This document shows positions 25,078 through 40,000 of a stretch of DNA of 64,000 nt, one piece after another. The notes below the pieces were generated by a model. That model was not told where the DNA came from. It worked only from the letters and a program-made list of their open reading frames with translations, and did no database searches. Positions within the stretch are counted from its first letter, which is position 1. Each line of letters starts with the position of its first letter. The DNA comes from Glossina fuscipes (Eukaryota > Arthropoda > Insecta > Diptera > Glossinidae): NCBI RefSeq assembly GCF_014805625.2, contig NW_023998464.1, forward strand, positions 6,642,611 through 6,706,610, written 5' to 3'. The position numbers and the translations under genes were made by a program.

Positions 25078-28000
25078 AAGAGAAATATTGGTTATTACCA
25101 AGGTTGAGATAATCCAAAAGCTCAGTAGCAAATACAACCTAAGATAATAGATTGATAAAAAGAGAAATTCCGAACAATATCAATACCTTATGCATATGAC
25201 GGCATCTTCGGTCAAGACAGCGTATATTAGCTCGAGAGCAACTCTCAACGGAAACCACCAACACCTACCCTCGTTTAGTAGTAATATTCCTTTTTTTCAG
25301 TTAACAGCACAGCATTTTTATTTTTCTTTTAGATAGCCCACAACATGAGAGCTGATATGTAAGGAATACGTGAGAAGTTCGTTCCCTTTGTAGCGAATGT
25401 TAGATGCAAATCACCGAAAAAAACGCGGGACGCTAAACAAATTTTTAAATATCCCTTTTTTTAATAAATACGCATCAAAAGGTTAACGGAATCTATTTGT
25501 ACTGGGGTTACACATGATCTTAATATATATTCGATAACAGATATTTGATATTTGTCATAAACTTCAAGTTGTTCTGCAAATCAAGCGAATATTCGATTTA
25601 TTGAAATCATGGCTTTCTTCAGTAGTCAAATTTCTTTCTCATTATAAGTATACGGTGAATAGACAATGCCTTCTCTCAAATTTCTGTGCCTAGCATCTGT
25701 TAGCATCGATAAGAAAACCAATAACAAGAAGAGAGAATTGGTAACATTACCAAATTTCGATAAAGGTTCAAACAATGATAAACCCCTTTTGGGAAGTTTT
25801 AAGAAGAATTCGTTTTTCAGCAAAAGCGGGGGAGGTGGGAGCAATCCCACGAAGTTCACAAAAGACGGAATATAAATTATATATGCATTATTGTGTGATT
25901 CATTAGCGGCAATCAAAATTACCGTTGATGAGTCGGCCGTAATTATTTTTACTTTCTAATAGAAATAAGGAAGTTTTTAATATTAGGATAAATTGTTATC
26001 AAGTTCTATTATAGGCAAAGCGCTGTTTCTGGGTTGCATGAAAACTGAATACCAATCCTCTGTGCAAAGCATAAGCTCTGGCCGTGGGGAGCGAGGATCT
26101 AAACAGTTGTGCAACTATACAGACCCAAAAAGGAGTATAACTTATAAACAGCCAAATGATGAAATTTGGAATGTGTGATGTTGTAGGTTGAGTACAATGA
26201 ATGCGCTGGACGGATGCTAACGTTACCCCTTTTTTTAGCTTTTCCCAATATTTCTATCATTATTCGAATTCACACACAAATATTTGTTAAAATAACTAAA
26301 GTCGCCACAAACATTATTTTCTAAATATAATCAAAAATTAATAATTAATTACTAAGTCGGGAAAAAACTTTTGCATATAAATTGTACATTATAAAGTCAC
26401 ACTATTGCAAAAATGAAACGAAAAAAATTAAAATATTAGAGAGCTTGTATAGTAAAAATCATATAAGAAAAAATATATAAGAAGAGAAAAGAAAATAATA
26501 ATATTTAATGTAATAATAATAATGATATTATAACAACAATAATAATAACAATTTCATCTATTTATATTAACTTTAGCCCTTTGAAAAGAGGTAATAATTA
26601 TTTAATATTCTATTTAAAGAGGAAATAAAATATCATTCATTAGAATAATCGAAAAGCAATTTTTATTTCATTACTAAAAAAAAAAATTCTAATCTAATTT
26701 TTAAAAGTTCGCTTACGCTTACTGCACCTTTTTAATATTGACCCAGGAAAAACATGAAAAAGGGAGAAAATGGTTTAATATTGAAAAGCACTTACTTTCT
26801 TTACCATTTGTAAGCGAAAAAAACTACACTAAACAGCAAGATACCATAAGATTTCGATAACAGATTTGAAGGGCTCTAAGGCGATAAAATGATATTTTCA
26901 TCAAGGTCAAGAACATGTAACGTAACGTTTTATCATAACTTTGCATTAATGAGTGTTAAGTCTTGGGAATAAAATTTATATATTATGTAATGTATGATGT
27001 ATGATATATTATATATGTATATTAGTGCGTATATGGTGGTATATGTGGTATGGTAGTACAGTTAAATAAACTTTTGGCCTAAATTGTTTTACAAATTAGG
27101 AAAAACATATGTTAAATGAAAGTTTACGATATTAACAGTTCCGATCGACTCATAGCTGTTGTCGTACATTTTCTTGTTAATAAGATGTAAAGTTTACGAA
27201 GTACTATTCAATATATTGGACTTGCAAATAAGTATTCAAAGTATTTTCAATCCTGAGGGGTGGGTGGACAGCGTTCATCATTCATCAAATTTCCTACATT
27301 TGCAAATCTCACTTGCACCAAGCCATTGGGCACTACACAAAAAAAAAGAGAATACATAACTATATAGAAATTAAGAGCGGAAATGTAAAATAAGGAAATT
27401 AAAATTCTGTTCAGTTAGACAAAACTACCAGGTATTATTTCTCATACATACGCAATTATTTCTCACACAAGCAGCATTTTTTTATTTGATGAGGGAGCTT
27501 TTGAAGTGATATTCTCTTGCAGTAATTGTACTAAACTTTTACGAGGCTAAATATTAAAATCCAATGAATGCTCAAATGACAGTTTCACAACTCATTTTTC
27601 ATTTCTAATGAGTAACGTTTTCTACGATTTTATTTTGTCTAACAATAGAAAATTTTGTTTGGTTTATCGTAAGAGAAAATTCTTTCAATCCAACTGAATT
27701 AAACTGAAAATTATGTTTAATTTAAAGTTCGCCAAAAAGTATGCAAACGATTTTTGTTACAATAATGTAAATTAAATACATAATCGCAAAAAAGTGGGTG
27801 AAGAAAAACTTCTGTTTGTCCTTACATTGGTAAAGAGAAAATTTGCATATTTAAAAAACAAAAACTTGCTAATTGCCAAGCTAGCAGTTTCTGTCTTGAC
27901 ATTTTTACGTTGGATTGGAAAAAAGAAGCAACGATCACGTAATATAATGGATATGAAGATTTATTTGAAAAATTTTCCAAAAATACTTAAATAAATCATG

Positions 28001-31000
28001 ATTCAATGTTGCCGTCCTAATTGAACATCTAACCATATATGGTTGAATATAAGCTAACGGGATTAAATAAAAACTTATGCGAATAGTTTGTATTTTGTAT
28101 ACAAAGGTGTTGCATTCGTTTAAAATTTCATAGTAAAATTCATAGTTTAGATTAGAAATTTTTAATTTATTAAACATTTATATGGTTGTCTACGATGCAA
28201 TTTGAAATTTACGGCTTTCACTGTCTTGAATAAACCTTTGAACTAAGCAATAGCTAAATACCTAAACGGAAAAGTATACATAACTTATTTAGGGGAACAC
28301 ATCTACAGATTCGATTTTAAGACGAGAAAAAAAAGTCTCTTGATTTCATAAGATGACAGGACCATGGAGGAAAACAAAAAACAAAAACGAAACTATTTTT
28401 GGTTATATGCAAGTGAAAACTGAAAAGTCGCATTTTATTGTCATTTTATGTAAACAAAGTCTCTGTGGATAGGCGGTGTGGTCAGAGCAAAGTCAACGCG
28501 TTTTGTGCACATATCACCATAAAAACTTTGCCTGTCAATTCTTTGAAAGGACCAACAACCGAACACAATGAAAATGGCCAAACAAACGAGCCCGCAACAA
28601 ATCTAAACGAATGCTAAACAAATTCAAACATTCAAACGTCACTGTAATAAAAATGCAATGCTACACAACTCAACACATAGCGATACAGCAACTAAAATGT
28701 AAGACAAAATTAGAAAATCGAAGAAGCCACTGTGATAGAGTAGACAGTAAAAAGTGAAATAACTTCGAATTTTGTTACTTTAAAGACCAAGTGAAAGAGT
28801 TTTCTAGCTAACATGGTATGTTTTGTATTTAACGTTTTTAGCTTATTTCTGACCGCTCCGAATGTTAGAATGTAAATATTGGAAATATTTACTCTCTTTT
28901 CGCACACATTGACTTGGAAAATCACTAAGCACCAGCAATTAAACAAAAAAAAAGTACATCTCTTAAGTTTCAAAATGAATTTAATTAAAATGAACCAAAA
29001 ATATATAAAAAAAAAAATCAGAAAATTCCAAAGTTTAAATTGAACAAAGTTCTCTTTCGAATATAATAATTCTAGTATTGTGTGAGGCTATAAATTTTTT
29101 CACCAACATTTTTTTTTTTTTTTGTTTTTTGAGAAAGATTGCTTTTATTCGAGCTAATATTTAATTTAATGGTTAGTTTGCCTAGTGATAGGTTTCTGGC
29201 TGCATGGTGAACAAGTGCATTGCGTGAAATTGATTTTACAGCGGCTTTAGCGACACAAATAAAAGTCAACCGAATATGAATTTTTATTTCATATGTTAAA
29301 TAATCAAAAAAGTACTCAGCCTAATACTACAGACAGCATTAGTTGATTGCCATTGTTAGCATTCATGAATTTGAACTAAGTGAATAAATTTAATATAAAA
29401 AGGGTCTACAAAGAAGAACTGAACTTTTAAAGGCTCAATATATTTGAATCTATCGCACATTTGTTGTACGCACAAGGATATTGATACTAGTACGTGACAA
29501 CGTTCATTTCACAAATTCAACCCCAAAGGCTTTTATATACACGTACGCTTTATTAATCGAAGAATAATTTTTTTTGTCCGTACTTACAGCGATCTTTGAG
29601 GCGAGGTGGCGCAGGCGGTGATATATGCTTCAGAGTTCGCCCTTTCCGTATCGAATCCATTAATTGTTCGCGTGGTGAAGGCGTACGTTTTATGGGCGGC
29701 GGTAATTTACGATCCGAGGCCTGAAAATTACAGATTTAAATAAAAGAAGAAATTACTTTTGAAAAATATCTTTTTTCTTTTATTTGCAAATAATTTCCAA
29801 TGCTAAGTTTTTTAGTTTGCAATGTAAGAAATTGCATGTCTGACTTTGCGGTGGTAACTCCTTTACACAAAGACAATAATGCTAGCAACATGCCAAGAAA
29901 GCGCAACAAACTGGGCCATCTATCTATTTAAACTAAAATTGCGAAAAAAAAAAAAACAAAAACTCTACCCAAAGTGTTTAAAAATAAACAGCTTATGTAT
30001 GAGCGAATATATGCACTGTTATAAGTACACACTTATGGCACTTTCCCTCCCATAAGCTAAAGTTATTTTGTTACAACAGACCACTGAATAGAAAAAATGT
30101 ATTTAAAATTTTCGACATTTATGGTCGTACAAACAACATTTTATCGTAAAAAGAGAACATACGCAGAAAAGTTGTGGGAACCAGTTCGCAGGAATTTAGA
30201 CGAAGAGTGGTATGTTAAGTTATACGTTTAGCTTGATCTGTTAACAATAATATACAAAAAGATAGTGATCGTCTATCCTATATCGTGCAGAGAGGGTAGT
30301 TGAATTTTATACCGAGTCTTTTATACTTGTATATAATAGCTGGAAGTTGTTTGTCTAATTATACGAACCCGAGGATCAAGTGGTCAACCATATTCTTTTA
30401 GATGTTAAGATGCTGCGAATAAATGTTTATACCAAATACTAAAATTATATCTGCTGCGTAGTTTGCAAGCTCCTCGACTATTTCAGATTTTATTGTTAAG
30501 AGGCTGAGAATGTCTGTAACTTCTTCTGGGTCACCAAAAAATGCTGTACTAATTTCTCTTTGTCAACGCACATACGGATGTACTGGAATTTCAAATCAGC
30601 AGTTATAACTCTAAACATGACTGACTAAGTACTTTTTTAAAACACTTGAAATATATATATATATATATACATAATAATCAAACCTTTTTTAATGGAGGTC
30701 GCGATCGGATGAACTCTAGTATTAAAGCGTGGGCATCTTTTTTCACGCGCGGTGGTATGTCGCCGTTGACCATAACTTTGCGTAATTGGTATTTTCTGTA
30801 AACCGTAAACATTTCAAAGCCATTATCGTAGAAACTCATCTAAGAAAGCTGCAGACATGTACACATACCTGGAACGTATATCTTCCATTAGAATCTCGTA
30901 GGGTGTCAGTTCGTATTCTATAGGTGCTCGTTCGTAGTTTGCTTTCTTTAAACGAACGCCGCGCCTTAATTCATCAATAACTTGTACCCAAAAGCGAGCC

Positions 31001-34000
31001 TGTAAATAGTTAAATAAATGATCTATCATAGGAACAGTTTTTTCACACACGCAACCAATTTTCTTTTTTATAAACTAAACTAATCAGGACTAGGTCCATC
31101 AATCAGGACTAGGTCCATCAATACCTACTTGTACTGTTCTCCAGATTTCCAGATCTTGCTAAGTTGTTAAATGCAGTATATTATCAGAGAATAAACAAGA
31201 GAAGGATAACGTACTTTATAATTTTAGTTGCAATAATCGAAATAATTCCTTCGAAATTGAAATACCAGCATATTTATTTTTGTTTCTAAGCTCTACTCCC
31301 TAAGCAATGTTGGTTAAGAATTATTTATTTCAAGTTCTTACGCGAACTCTTTTCTCTTTATTTCGATAGAGTTTGTATGCCTTCCATCTACTTCCGACCG
31401 AGGTTGCGAAATTGCTTGATATTTTAGGGAATAATGTCAGAAAGCAAAATTTTTATCACTTTCTACGTTAATTCCTATTCATGGTATTAATATTTTGAAA
31501 AAAGCTTTACAGGTAAAAAAGTTCAAGCCAAATCCCACACGCGTACACGTAAACAGAGAGCATCTCTGTTTTCCAGCAGGAATAAAAAATAAACCACATG
31601 AACCACAGCAAAATTTGAAAGATTTGATCCATGATCGAGGCGGTAGTACCAATGGGTATTAAAATTTAACTTTTTTTTCGATATCTTTATAACACGCGGA
31701 AGCTTCGGAAACCCCATAAAGTTTATAAATTCTTAATAAGTTTCAAATTCGCACTGCATTTAAGTTTTCCCAATTATATAGTATCTGTGATAACCATTCT
31801 CCCGCTCACAAAAATGAAGATATCGTTCATAAATTTGCGAAAGCGTTCGCAAGGTCGTGGGTATAAAAGACCGGATACAATTTGCTAAATTGTTCAATTT
31901 TGAATTGATGGTAATAAATGAAAATCTTCACGTTGCGCAATAGATTTAAGGTTGTAAGCATTAAAGATGTATTGTGCGTGACAGTCACGTAGCTTCCTTT
32001 CCTACCATTTCACGTAATCAAGAAACTCACAATTCAAAAATTTCTAGCACTGATTTTCAACTCTAAAGTATTCCTTATTCATTTAAGGACCTTTGAACTT
32101 GAATATTTTAGACATTCGGTTTCTCACAGCGCACCGCAGCATATTGTCAAATAGTAGTTGAGAAAAACGAGTTAGTTTGGCGAAGACCTCTTCTAATGAG
32201 AAAGGTTTTTATTTTGAGTCTCTAATAAGATTTGGTATATGAAAGATAATCTTAAACGGTCACTGACATAAGTTTGCTTCTTTCGAAGCAGGCGATGTTG
32301 AAGGATAAAATTCGAATTTTTTTTCTACATAAAATGTAATTTTAATTTCAGCGATGGGATTTTCAAGTCCATGCGACGGTTGCTACAATTGCGGCTTAAA
32401 GCGATTCGAAAGCATAATTATAATATTTTTCCTATATGAGAGCAAGTGCTTTGATAGCGCATGAATTGCACCGACAATGGCACACCGAATAGAAAAAGTT
32501 GTCAGACGAAAAATTCGAAAAGAAAATTGTGGAGCCATTGGCTCAACAAGCATTTATGTACCTGTACAGATTGAACGAAATTCATATGAATGCACAAGTT
32601 TTTGGAAATTGCAATTGAGGCAAATCTTTTTGACACAAAAAACACAACAAAAACAAACGCGGACAAGTACGAGAGCGCAGAAAGCGGCAGAAAATGTATT
32701 TCAACATAAGCAGCATAACAGATGACAAATCGCATAATTTTGAATGCACTTCATATGTAATCGAATGATATAAAGAAAATCTCTGCATAGATTGTGCATT
32801 CGAACACAACAATAAACAACATCAGCAGCAACTCTTTCTTATAATATTTGATATACAATACGGCAAAGCGGTGCAAAAATGATTAACCCGCCTATGAACG
32901 ACAACCATTCTTCGTAATAACAAGCAACGTAAACAAAATATTCGCAATGTGCGATACTATCGAAAATTAGTTACTCAAAAGTTATGCGCAATAGTGCCGT
33001 TAAAGTTTTACAAAGAATTAAAATGGTCGTGCTGTCGTGTAATAGAGTTGCAAGGTTTGCTTTTTTTCTCTTATTTCGCTTGATCGTTAACAGTAAATGA
33101 TTGCGTGAATCAAATTCAACAACAATAACGACATGTTTACAACAACAGCAATGAGTTGTAATCACAACGGCGAAGATGATTTGACAGTTGACTCTTGACT
33201 GCTGCATAATATCGATGGTAGGCTGATATCTTTTGCCAAGAAATAATAACAATAAAGAAAGAAAGAAGAAGAAAAAATAAGCAATAACAAGCAGTAGACA
33301 AAATCATTAGCATTTTCAGGAAGCTCTTGGCTTACATGTGCAAGTCCGAATATTTTTTTATCTCTAAACACGCATACAAACACGTATGCATATATAACTT
33401 GTGTATAACTTTTAAAATTTTAAATTTTTTCATTTGAAATGAACGATATTACTAAAAAATACAATCAGGATGTGATGTAATTCCAAAAAAAAAAAAAAAG
33501 AAAAAAAGGCAAGTAACGAAAAATGCACTTTATTAACATAATGACTGTAACACTGTATAAAAGCAGCAGCAGAAACAACAACAGCAAACCAACTGTTAAG
33601 TTTAATGCGGCATAACGTGTAGAGTTAAATGTTTCAAACTTGAATGGAATATCACGTAAAAGAAATCAGTGGGGCATGGCATAGAAAAACATTGCCGACA
33701 TTATACGTAAACCTGATTGAGCGCATGTAAATCGAATTTCCGCTAATTGTATACCGGGAATATGTCTTAGCTATCTTTGACATTCGTTGTCAACTGAAAA
33801 CATTACACAAATTTGGAAATGGCAATGACCACCCATGGGCGAAAGCCTTGTATAAAATTGCTTAGAATTATCTTTACATTTATTTAACAGCATGGTGTAA
33901 TGTCTGCCTTACAGAGGATCTTTTCAAAAGAACGTGTTATCCTCCTTTTTCGCTTTCTCTTTTTAAGGTTATATCTTCGCAATTATTTTAATTACTTTAC

Positions 34001-37000
34001 ACTGATGATAGGAAGTGCACAGGTCTCATCAATGTTTTCTAAATCATTAAATTACTTATCAAAATTTCTTTTTCCTTTAAGGTTCCAGGAACTTTTAGCA
34101 TTCTAGCACTAAGTTACTTCTGCTAATCAATCATCATTCCGATAAGCGGTATATAATTTATTTAGACTAAAGCAGATTGATCACTAGGCAGCAACTAGGA
34201 CTATCGGCTCAATTTTTTAAAAAAGACAGGCTAGCATAGTCATGAAGTAGCTTTCTCTTGAAAAAAATTTATTTATATTTTCTAATGTTCCCATGCCAAC
34301 AAGATACCGCAGCACGAGAAGTGGAGAAAATCTTTTAGACTGTACCATATGTATAGATTCACTTAAACAAGATTATGTCCTTCGTCTCGATTCTTGAGAA
34401 AGTCCAAAACTCTAACGCTATCTTAGTTAACCAATGGAAGGATAATTTTTGGAAACTGTAGTCATTTTGACGAGAACTACAAACATCGTCGACCCAAAAT
34501 CTCTCTTAAGATGCGCCTACTCGCGACTGTACAAACAAAACGATAAATATAACTAACTTTCGATCGTATATTTTCGATGCGGGTGAATCAAATTTGTTAA
34601 ATTACCTTGAATATGTGTGTGTACGTAAGTATACCGCAATTACTTAACTAATTTGAGAATTGTGTTAACCTTTTTTTTGAATTTATTTAAGTATTTTATC
34701 GTTCGGTTTTCGTAAACATTTTTGAAAAACATCTTAAAGTGTGTAACAGACCGTAACTGATTCATTTTAATACATATGCCATGTAATTCTTCAGAGAATG
34801 TTAAAATAATTAAGATGAACGCTTAATTCAGGCAACTTTTAAGAGAAATCTAGAAGCCACTTTCCCTTAAGACTTTCTTGCTCTAAATATTGGAAAAGAA
34901 GAAGCATCCAGGACAACAATCAAGTTAGATTTAGAGGAATTAAATTTGTCGACTCTAGATTGAATACTGAGGTTGTCTGTCGAAATTCGGTGAAATGTTT
35001 AAAGGGAAATAATAAGGAGTAAAAAAAAAGCAGATTTTGTAATAAATTTATGAATACTATGAAGAAGCGCGTAGTCCCAATCGCGTAAATAGTAACATGA
35101 TGACGATTTTATAATATATTTATGGAGTCCACGGAGCAGCACTTAGTCTCGATCATATAAATAGAAGCACAGCCACGTGCCACCATCATGAGGGGACCGT
35201 TGTGCACACTCTGAAACTAAAGAATGTTATCGATTGCGGCGACGTCCACCTGCCGATAGAGATCGTTGCCATCTTGTATTTTAAAATAATAGTAATAAGT
35301 ATCGACACGAATATCGGATCAGCGGTTATGCCATATGTATGAAATTAACTTAAACCCCGCTATAGATCGGAGCTTTCTACCAGTATTATAATCTTTGCTC
35401 CACCTAATGCGGAAACGTATGTGGATTACACAAACGTTACGATAATCAAAAACATGACACCAAGAAAACGAAAAGATTCGCTTAAATTATTTCCGTCATT
35501 TTAATTCTAACTCTCTGTTTTGATTATTAAACGCAATTTTTATTTTTAGTTTGATCGCTTACGTGCTTTCGACCGCATAAGCTGTTGCCGTTGGTCAACC
35601 ACTTGTAAATAAAAAATTGACGTAAACTATAAAAATCGTGCATACAAGACTTGAAAAAGCAGCCGCCCGTTGTTATCATTAATTGATAAGAAATTCTTTA
35701 TAGGCGCTTGAAATTCACTTAATTAGATTGCAATAATAACAATAATAAACAATTTTTTGTTTATTTAACATACATAAACAAAGACTACTTCATCATACCA
35801 CTACAGAATTGATCCAAGATATCGACCATGTATCGTTGCGTTCATAAGGTGCATCTTGCATATGAAGTCTTTCGAATCACATTTTTACACGGTTTGGTAG
35901 CACTTTGCAAGTAGCTGTCGAAATCAAAAATATTTTAATATTTGCGAACATGCCCTTCATTTATTTATTTGTGTTTCTACACTATACCCTTGCGATATAG
36001 CTTATATTAAGTTATCGTATGCAACAAGCAGAAGGGCTTAAGATGGAGCCACCTTTTATTATACCAATCGATTCAGAATCATAGTCTACTAAATTGATCT
36101 AAATCTGTCCGTCTATCTGTCTGATGTTTATCGATCTAAATTTGGGTTCAAGCTACAGGTCGTAATTTTTCAGATACTTCGATGAAATTTCGTATAGTGA
36201 AAATGGTCCGGATCGGTCAACTTTTTCGACCATTCCCCATATAACGTCCTCTTCTGAAAAGTTGTTATAAGGAAAAAATTGTGATTTTCAAAATTTTTCC
36301 GGCTGAGGCATTTTTTGAACCCCCTCTCTTAGACGGAAAACCAAAGCTCAAACGACAAAAACATATGCAAAAGGTATGCTTTTCAATGCTTCATGAAGAA
36401 AATTATATCTTAATAGTAATTTAACATAAAAACTTAAAGGTACCAAATTTGAACCTTCTCGGCCTGTTTTTTGGATCCTACACTAAAAAGGATTTTCATG
36501 GAAATTGAAACTTTGTTGAGCAGAGAGGTCTAAGTTTTAATATGTGGTGATGAAAATTGACTCGTAACAGTAATTTCATACAAAAATGAGCTCTACAAAA
36601 TTTGGACTATCTACGCCCTTTTTGGGTTTTTGCCCTATGTAAGAATTAAAATTGTATTACATTAGGTGGTGTTGTGGACCCGATTTCCCATAAATACGTA
36701 CTTGAAAAATTTGCTTTTATACAGAAGCAAGATAAAATCTTTGTGTTCTATAATAAAAATAAAACTTGTGTTAGTAGTAGTGTTATGTTGTGTAGGGTAT
36801 TTAAAGGTCGGCCTTGCCCGACTACAATGTTCTACTTGTTTTTTAATGAGCAAAGTTTTTTTTATTTTAACACTATAATTTTCTTAGTTCTGACCTTTTT
36901 TGGTCCCTACACCACTTTTTATGTTTGCGCGGTTGCATATAACACTTTCCCCATTGCTGAAAAGCATATCTGTCCGTCCGCTTGTCTTGCTTTCTTATGT

Positions 37001-40000
37001 TTAACTTATTGATGCACAATTTTTGAGATATTTTGATGACATTTGGTACACCGATATGTTTTAACTCATGGACTAATGCTATTATCGCGGAGCGGATCAC
37101 TTCCCGTACAAAGCCTGATCTTGAAAAGAATAATTGTATGAATGAAATATTTAACCAAAAATCTAACAATTTGAAGTCTTATAAAAAAAACAAGAAGCAA
37201 ACTAAACATTTACTTTTTGCTAATTGTGAATCCGTCCTTTTTAACCCGGTTTATTTTTCTGCATAGCGTGTGAGATGGCAAACTCGAAGGTTAAGCGAAG
37301 AAAACCTTGGTCTGTAAACAAAGTTTGACGCTAAGATTAGAAGGGAAAAAAAGCGAACTCTTTATCTCTAACGTTGTATTTTTGCGAGATGCGCCTGTGG
37401 CCTTCGTCTATACGTGCGGCGACGCCAAACTTGACGCATTCGCACGCCCTATCTACCGAAAATCAAATATTCATGTAGCACTAGACGCTTGTTACGTAAA
37501 CTAGATGCCTGTTACAAAATTAAATGTTCAAATACTCACAATGCTAGAAAAAAGGCGGTACGTTAAGAAAAGAAGCTAAGCAATAGCTTCACCTTCACTT
37601 CAATGTATATATAGATAGATAGAACTTGGCAGGGATTGGGATGCCAATATAATTTTTCATATTTGCTAGCGCTGTAATGTAGAAAAAGCGGTCTAAAAGA
37701 GTATAATGAAAAGAATAATTGATTGTAAGCGCAAATGCTGATGAGAGACACGATGACGATATTTGCAAATTGCGTACATTTCCGTAACGAACATGAAGGT
37801 TTTGTGTACGCGATTCTCTTACTTTGCAAAAGAAGATCAGTGACTTACCCAATCATTAAATCCTAATTTCGCCAACTCTTGTTGGGAGGTTTGAAATTCA
37901 GATTTTAGGTGTAATTTGGCAACATCTGGAAAGAGTTACGGTAAAGTAATAAAACGGCTTTTTGCAAGAAATGAAGAGAGAGAAGATTTACTTACCGTCG
38001 TTTAAAACTTGTTGCAGAAATATTCGGAGTTCAAGCGTCTCAGTTACTAATGCTCGACAAACTGCTTTATAATGCTCTTCAGGTACAATGGGTTTAATGT
38101 GGTTAGCACAGGCCTGTTTGGACGATACGAAAAATACATTTATTTTGTACAGCAGAAATATATATAAAAAGTGAAGTAGTAGTAGTGAAATAAATTAATA
38201 TATGCCAGAGTTTTTCTATTCTAAATTATAAAATGGTGGCAAATGAGCTCTGTCTTAGAATTGCAACTGCATATAGTTCAACTATTAGAATTATGCTCGA
38301 TGGCCTTAAAGTGGTGCTTATGTTGGGCAAGAATTTTTTAAGCAAAATAATAGATATGGGCGAGAAAAGGCAAGATTATGGCAACGAGAATTTGCTTAAG
38401 TTTTACAACCTTATTTAGGTGTTGGGTATAAAATGTGCTCCTATAGCACACTTCCCTGCCTTCCACCGCCGAAAGATATGCTTAGAGGAAATCGTGACAT
38501 TCCATTTCAACAGGAATCTGTTTCGGAATAACAACCCCATTTAAAAGTGTTCCTTCTTTTCTATTTCTTCATTTATCTAAAATTAGCGCAAAACATGAAT
38601 TAAAACCATACTCTTGTTATATAATTTACTTTTGTAAAATGGAAAGCATTAAATTGCAAATTATGACGTATATATCTGGAAATAACATAACATTTTTTTT
38701 CTTAATGACCTATTATTCAATATAATATTTACATATTTTAATGACCTCATAAGTATATGGATAATGATCTGTTAATTATGATTAACAGACTGAACAAAGC
38801 TCTCCTTCTTTTCGCGGAACATTGACCTCACGATTTTCATATATATATATATATGTATTATTTTATGACTATAAGGAATTAAAAATTCAATGGAATGCTG
38901 CATGAAATTATGTTAATAACGCTGTCGAACGATCTACTTCAAGAATTGAATATTAGATAAGTTCTTCAGATTTGTTATTGTTTTAATTTTAATATTGAAA
39001 TAATTTGAAACGTTTACGTAACCGCAAGTAATAGCAGAATGTTATTGGTGATCTATCTTGTTTTGTGGTCATAATATAAGATGAGAATGTGAAAAATCAT
39101 ACATTGTTTTAAATAAATATTTACATACGTGCACATGCCTATTGTCACTAATCTTATATGGGAAAAACAATTATTTAATCACATGGTGTAATTTTTCAAT
39201 TCTAAGATTGAGTTGTTTTAAAACCCATCCAGAGATATATCAAGTTTAGCATTTTGTACAAATAGCAGATGTACGAGAGATTTTACAAAGTGTAGAGAAT
39301 TTTCATAAAAGGCGCACATTTTTATACCCATTGACGGAAAGCCATGCCTACTGGCAGCCGTATGAAGCCTTGCTTGCGCAGAATGGGAACTGGGAATGGG
39401 AATTGTTTCTGATATAAAAGTAGACAACTTAAAATTGTCATATATATTATTTATTTATTTATTTTTTTTATTACACACTTTTTTTAATTGCCTGTAAGCT
39501 CTTGAAAGTGACGTTCAGTTTCCGAGGAGATGCGTAATCGATAAAAAATAAGTCTGCTCACCAACAATATCTGGTATTTCGATTTTTTTAAACTCTATGC
39601 CTTAGGACTACGAAAACAAGTCGAGTCGAATTTTCCAATTATCGAACAATTATAAAGACCATCACGTGATGTTTTATCGACATCAGCAAGTTGAAGACAT
39701 AACATCGAAAGAAAAGCAATGAAACCCTGATTCGATTTATATACGTTCGTCAATTCGCTTGCTTGCTTTGCTTGTTTTTATTATTTCAACTGCTTTTGTT
39801 TTTCTGCATCAATGCATTAATTTCTCTATGAAAGATTAGAACATATTTCCGAGACACCTATCAAGCGATCAAATGACGATTGTGCGGCAATATCAAGTAT
39901 GTGCGCACGTCGTCAAGACAGTCGCACTTGAAAATTAATAATTTGCACTTAAATTTCCCCGACAAACGCTTTAGGAAATCTCTACTATCATCCAAATAAG

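Larger units (their letters stand above)
23996..29587 (-). other. spir intron (5.6 kb)
   Basis: Contains a GA microsatellite at 25025-25084 and a coding-like open frame on both strands at 25626-25916. A very AT-rich tract at 26260-26700 contains ATA/ATT repeats. Confidence 0.7.
31000..37848 (-). other. spir intron (6.8 kb)
   Basis: The longest complete intron seen. It contains a 19-bp perfect tandem duplication (31082-31119) and, at about 36030-37200, two degenerate dispersed-repeat copies. No nested gene recognised. Confidence 0.7.

Noticed and set aside
24530..25147. Longest open frame in the window (205 codons, plus).
   Set aside because: It owes its length to the GA microsatellite, which gives an Arg-Glu run. 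The rest is Phe/Asn/Tyr-rich with no domain, inside a spir intron.
36662..37266. Several overlapping frames of 63-112 codons on both strands.
   Set aside because: They lie in the degenerate dispersed repeat and share its motifs. No transposase domain is visible.
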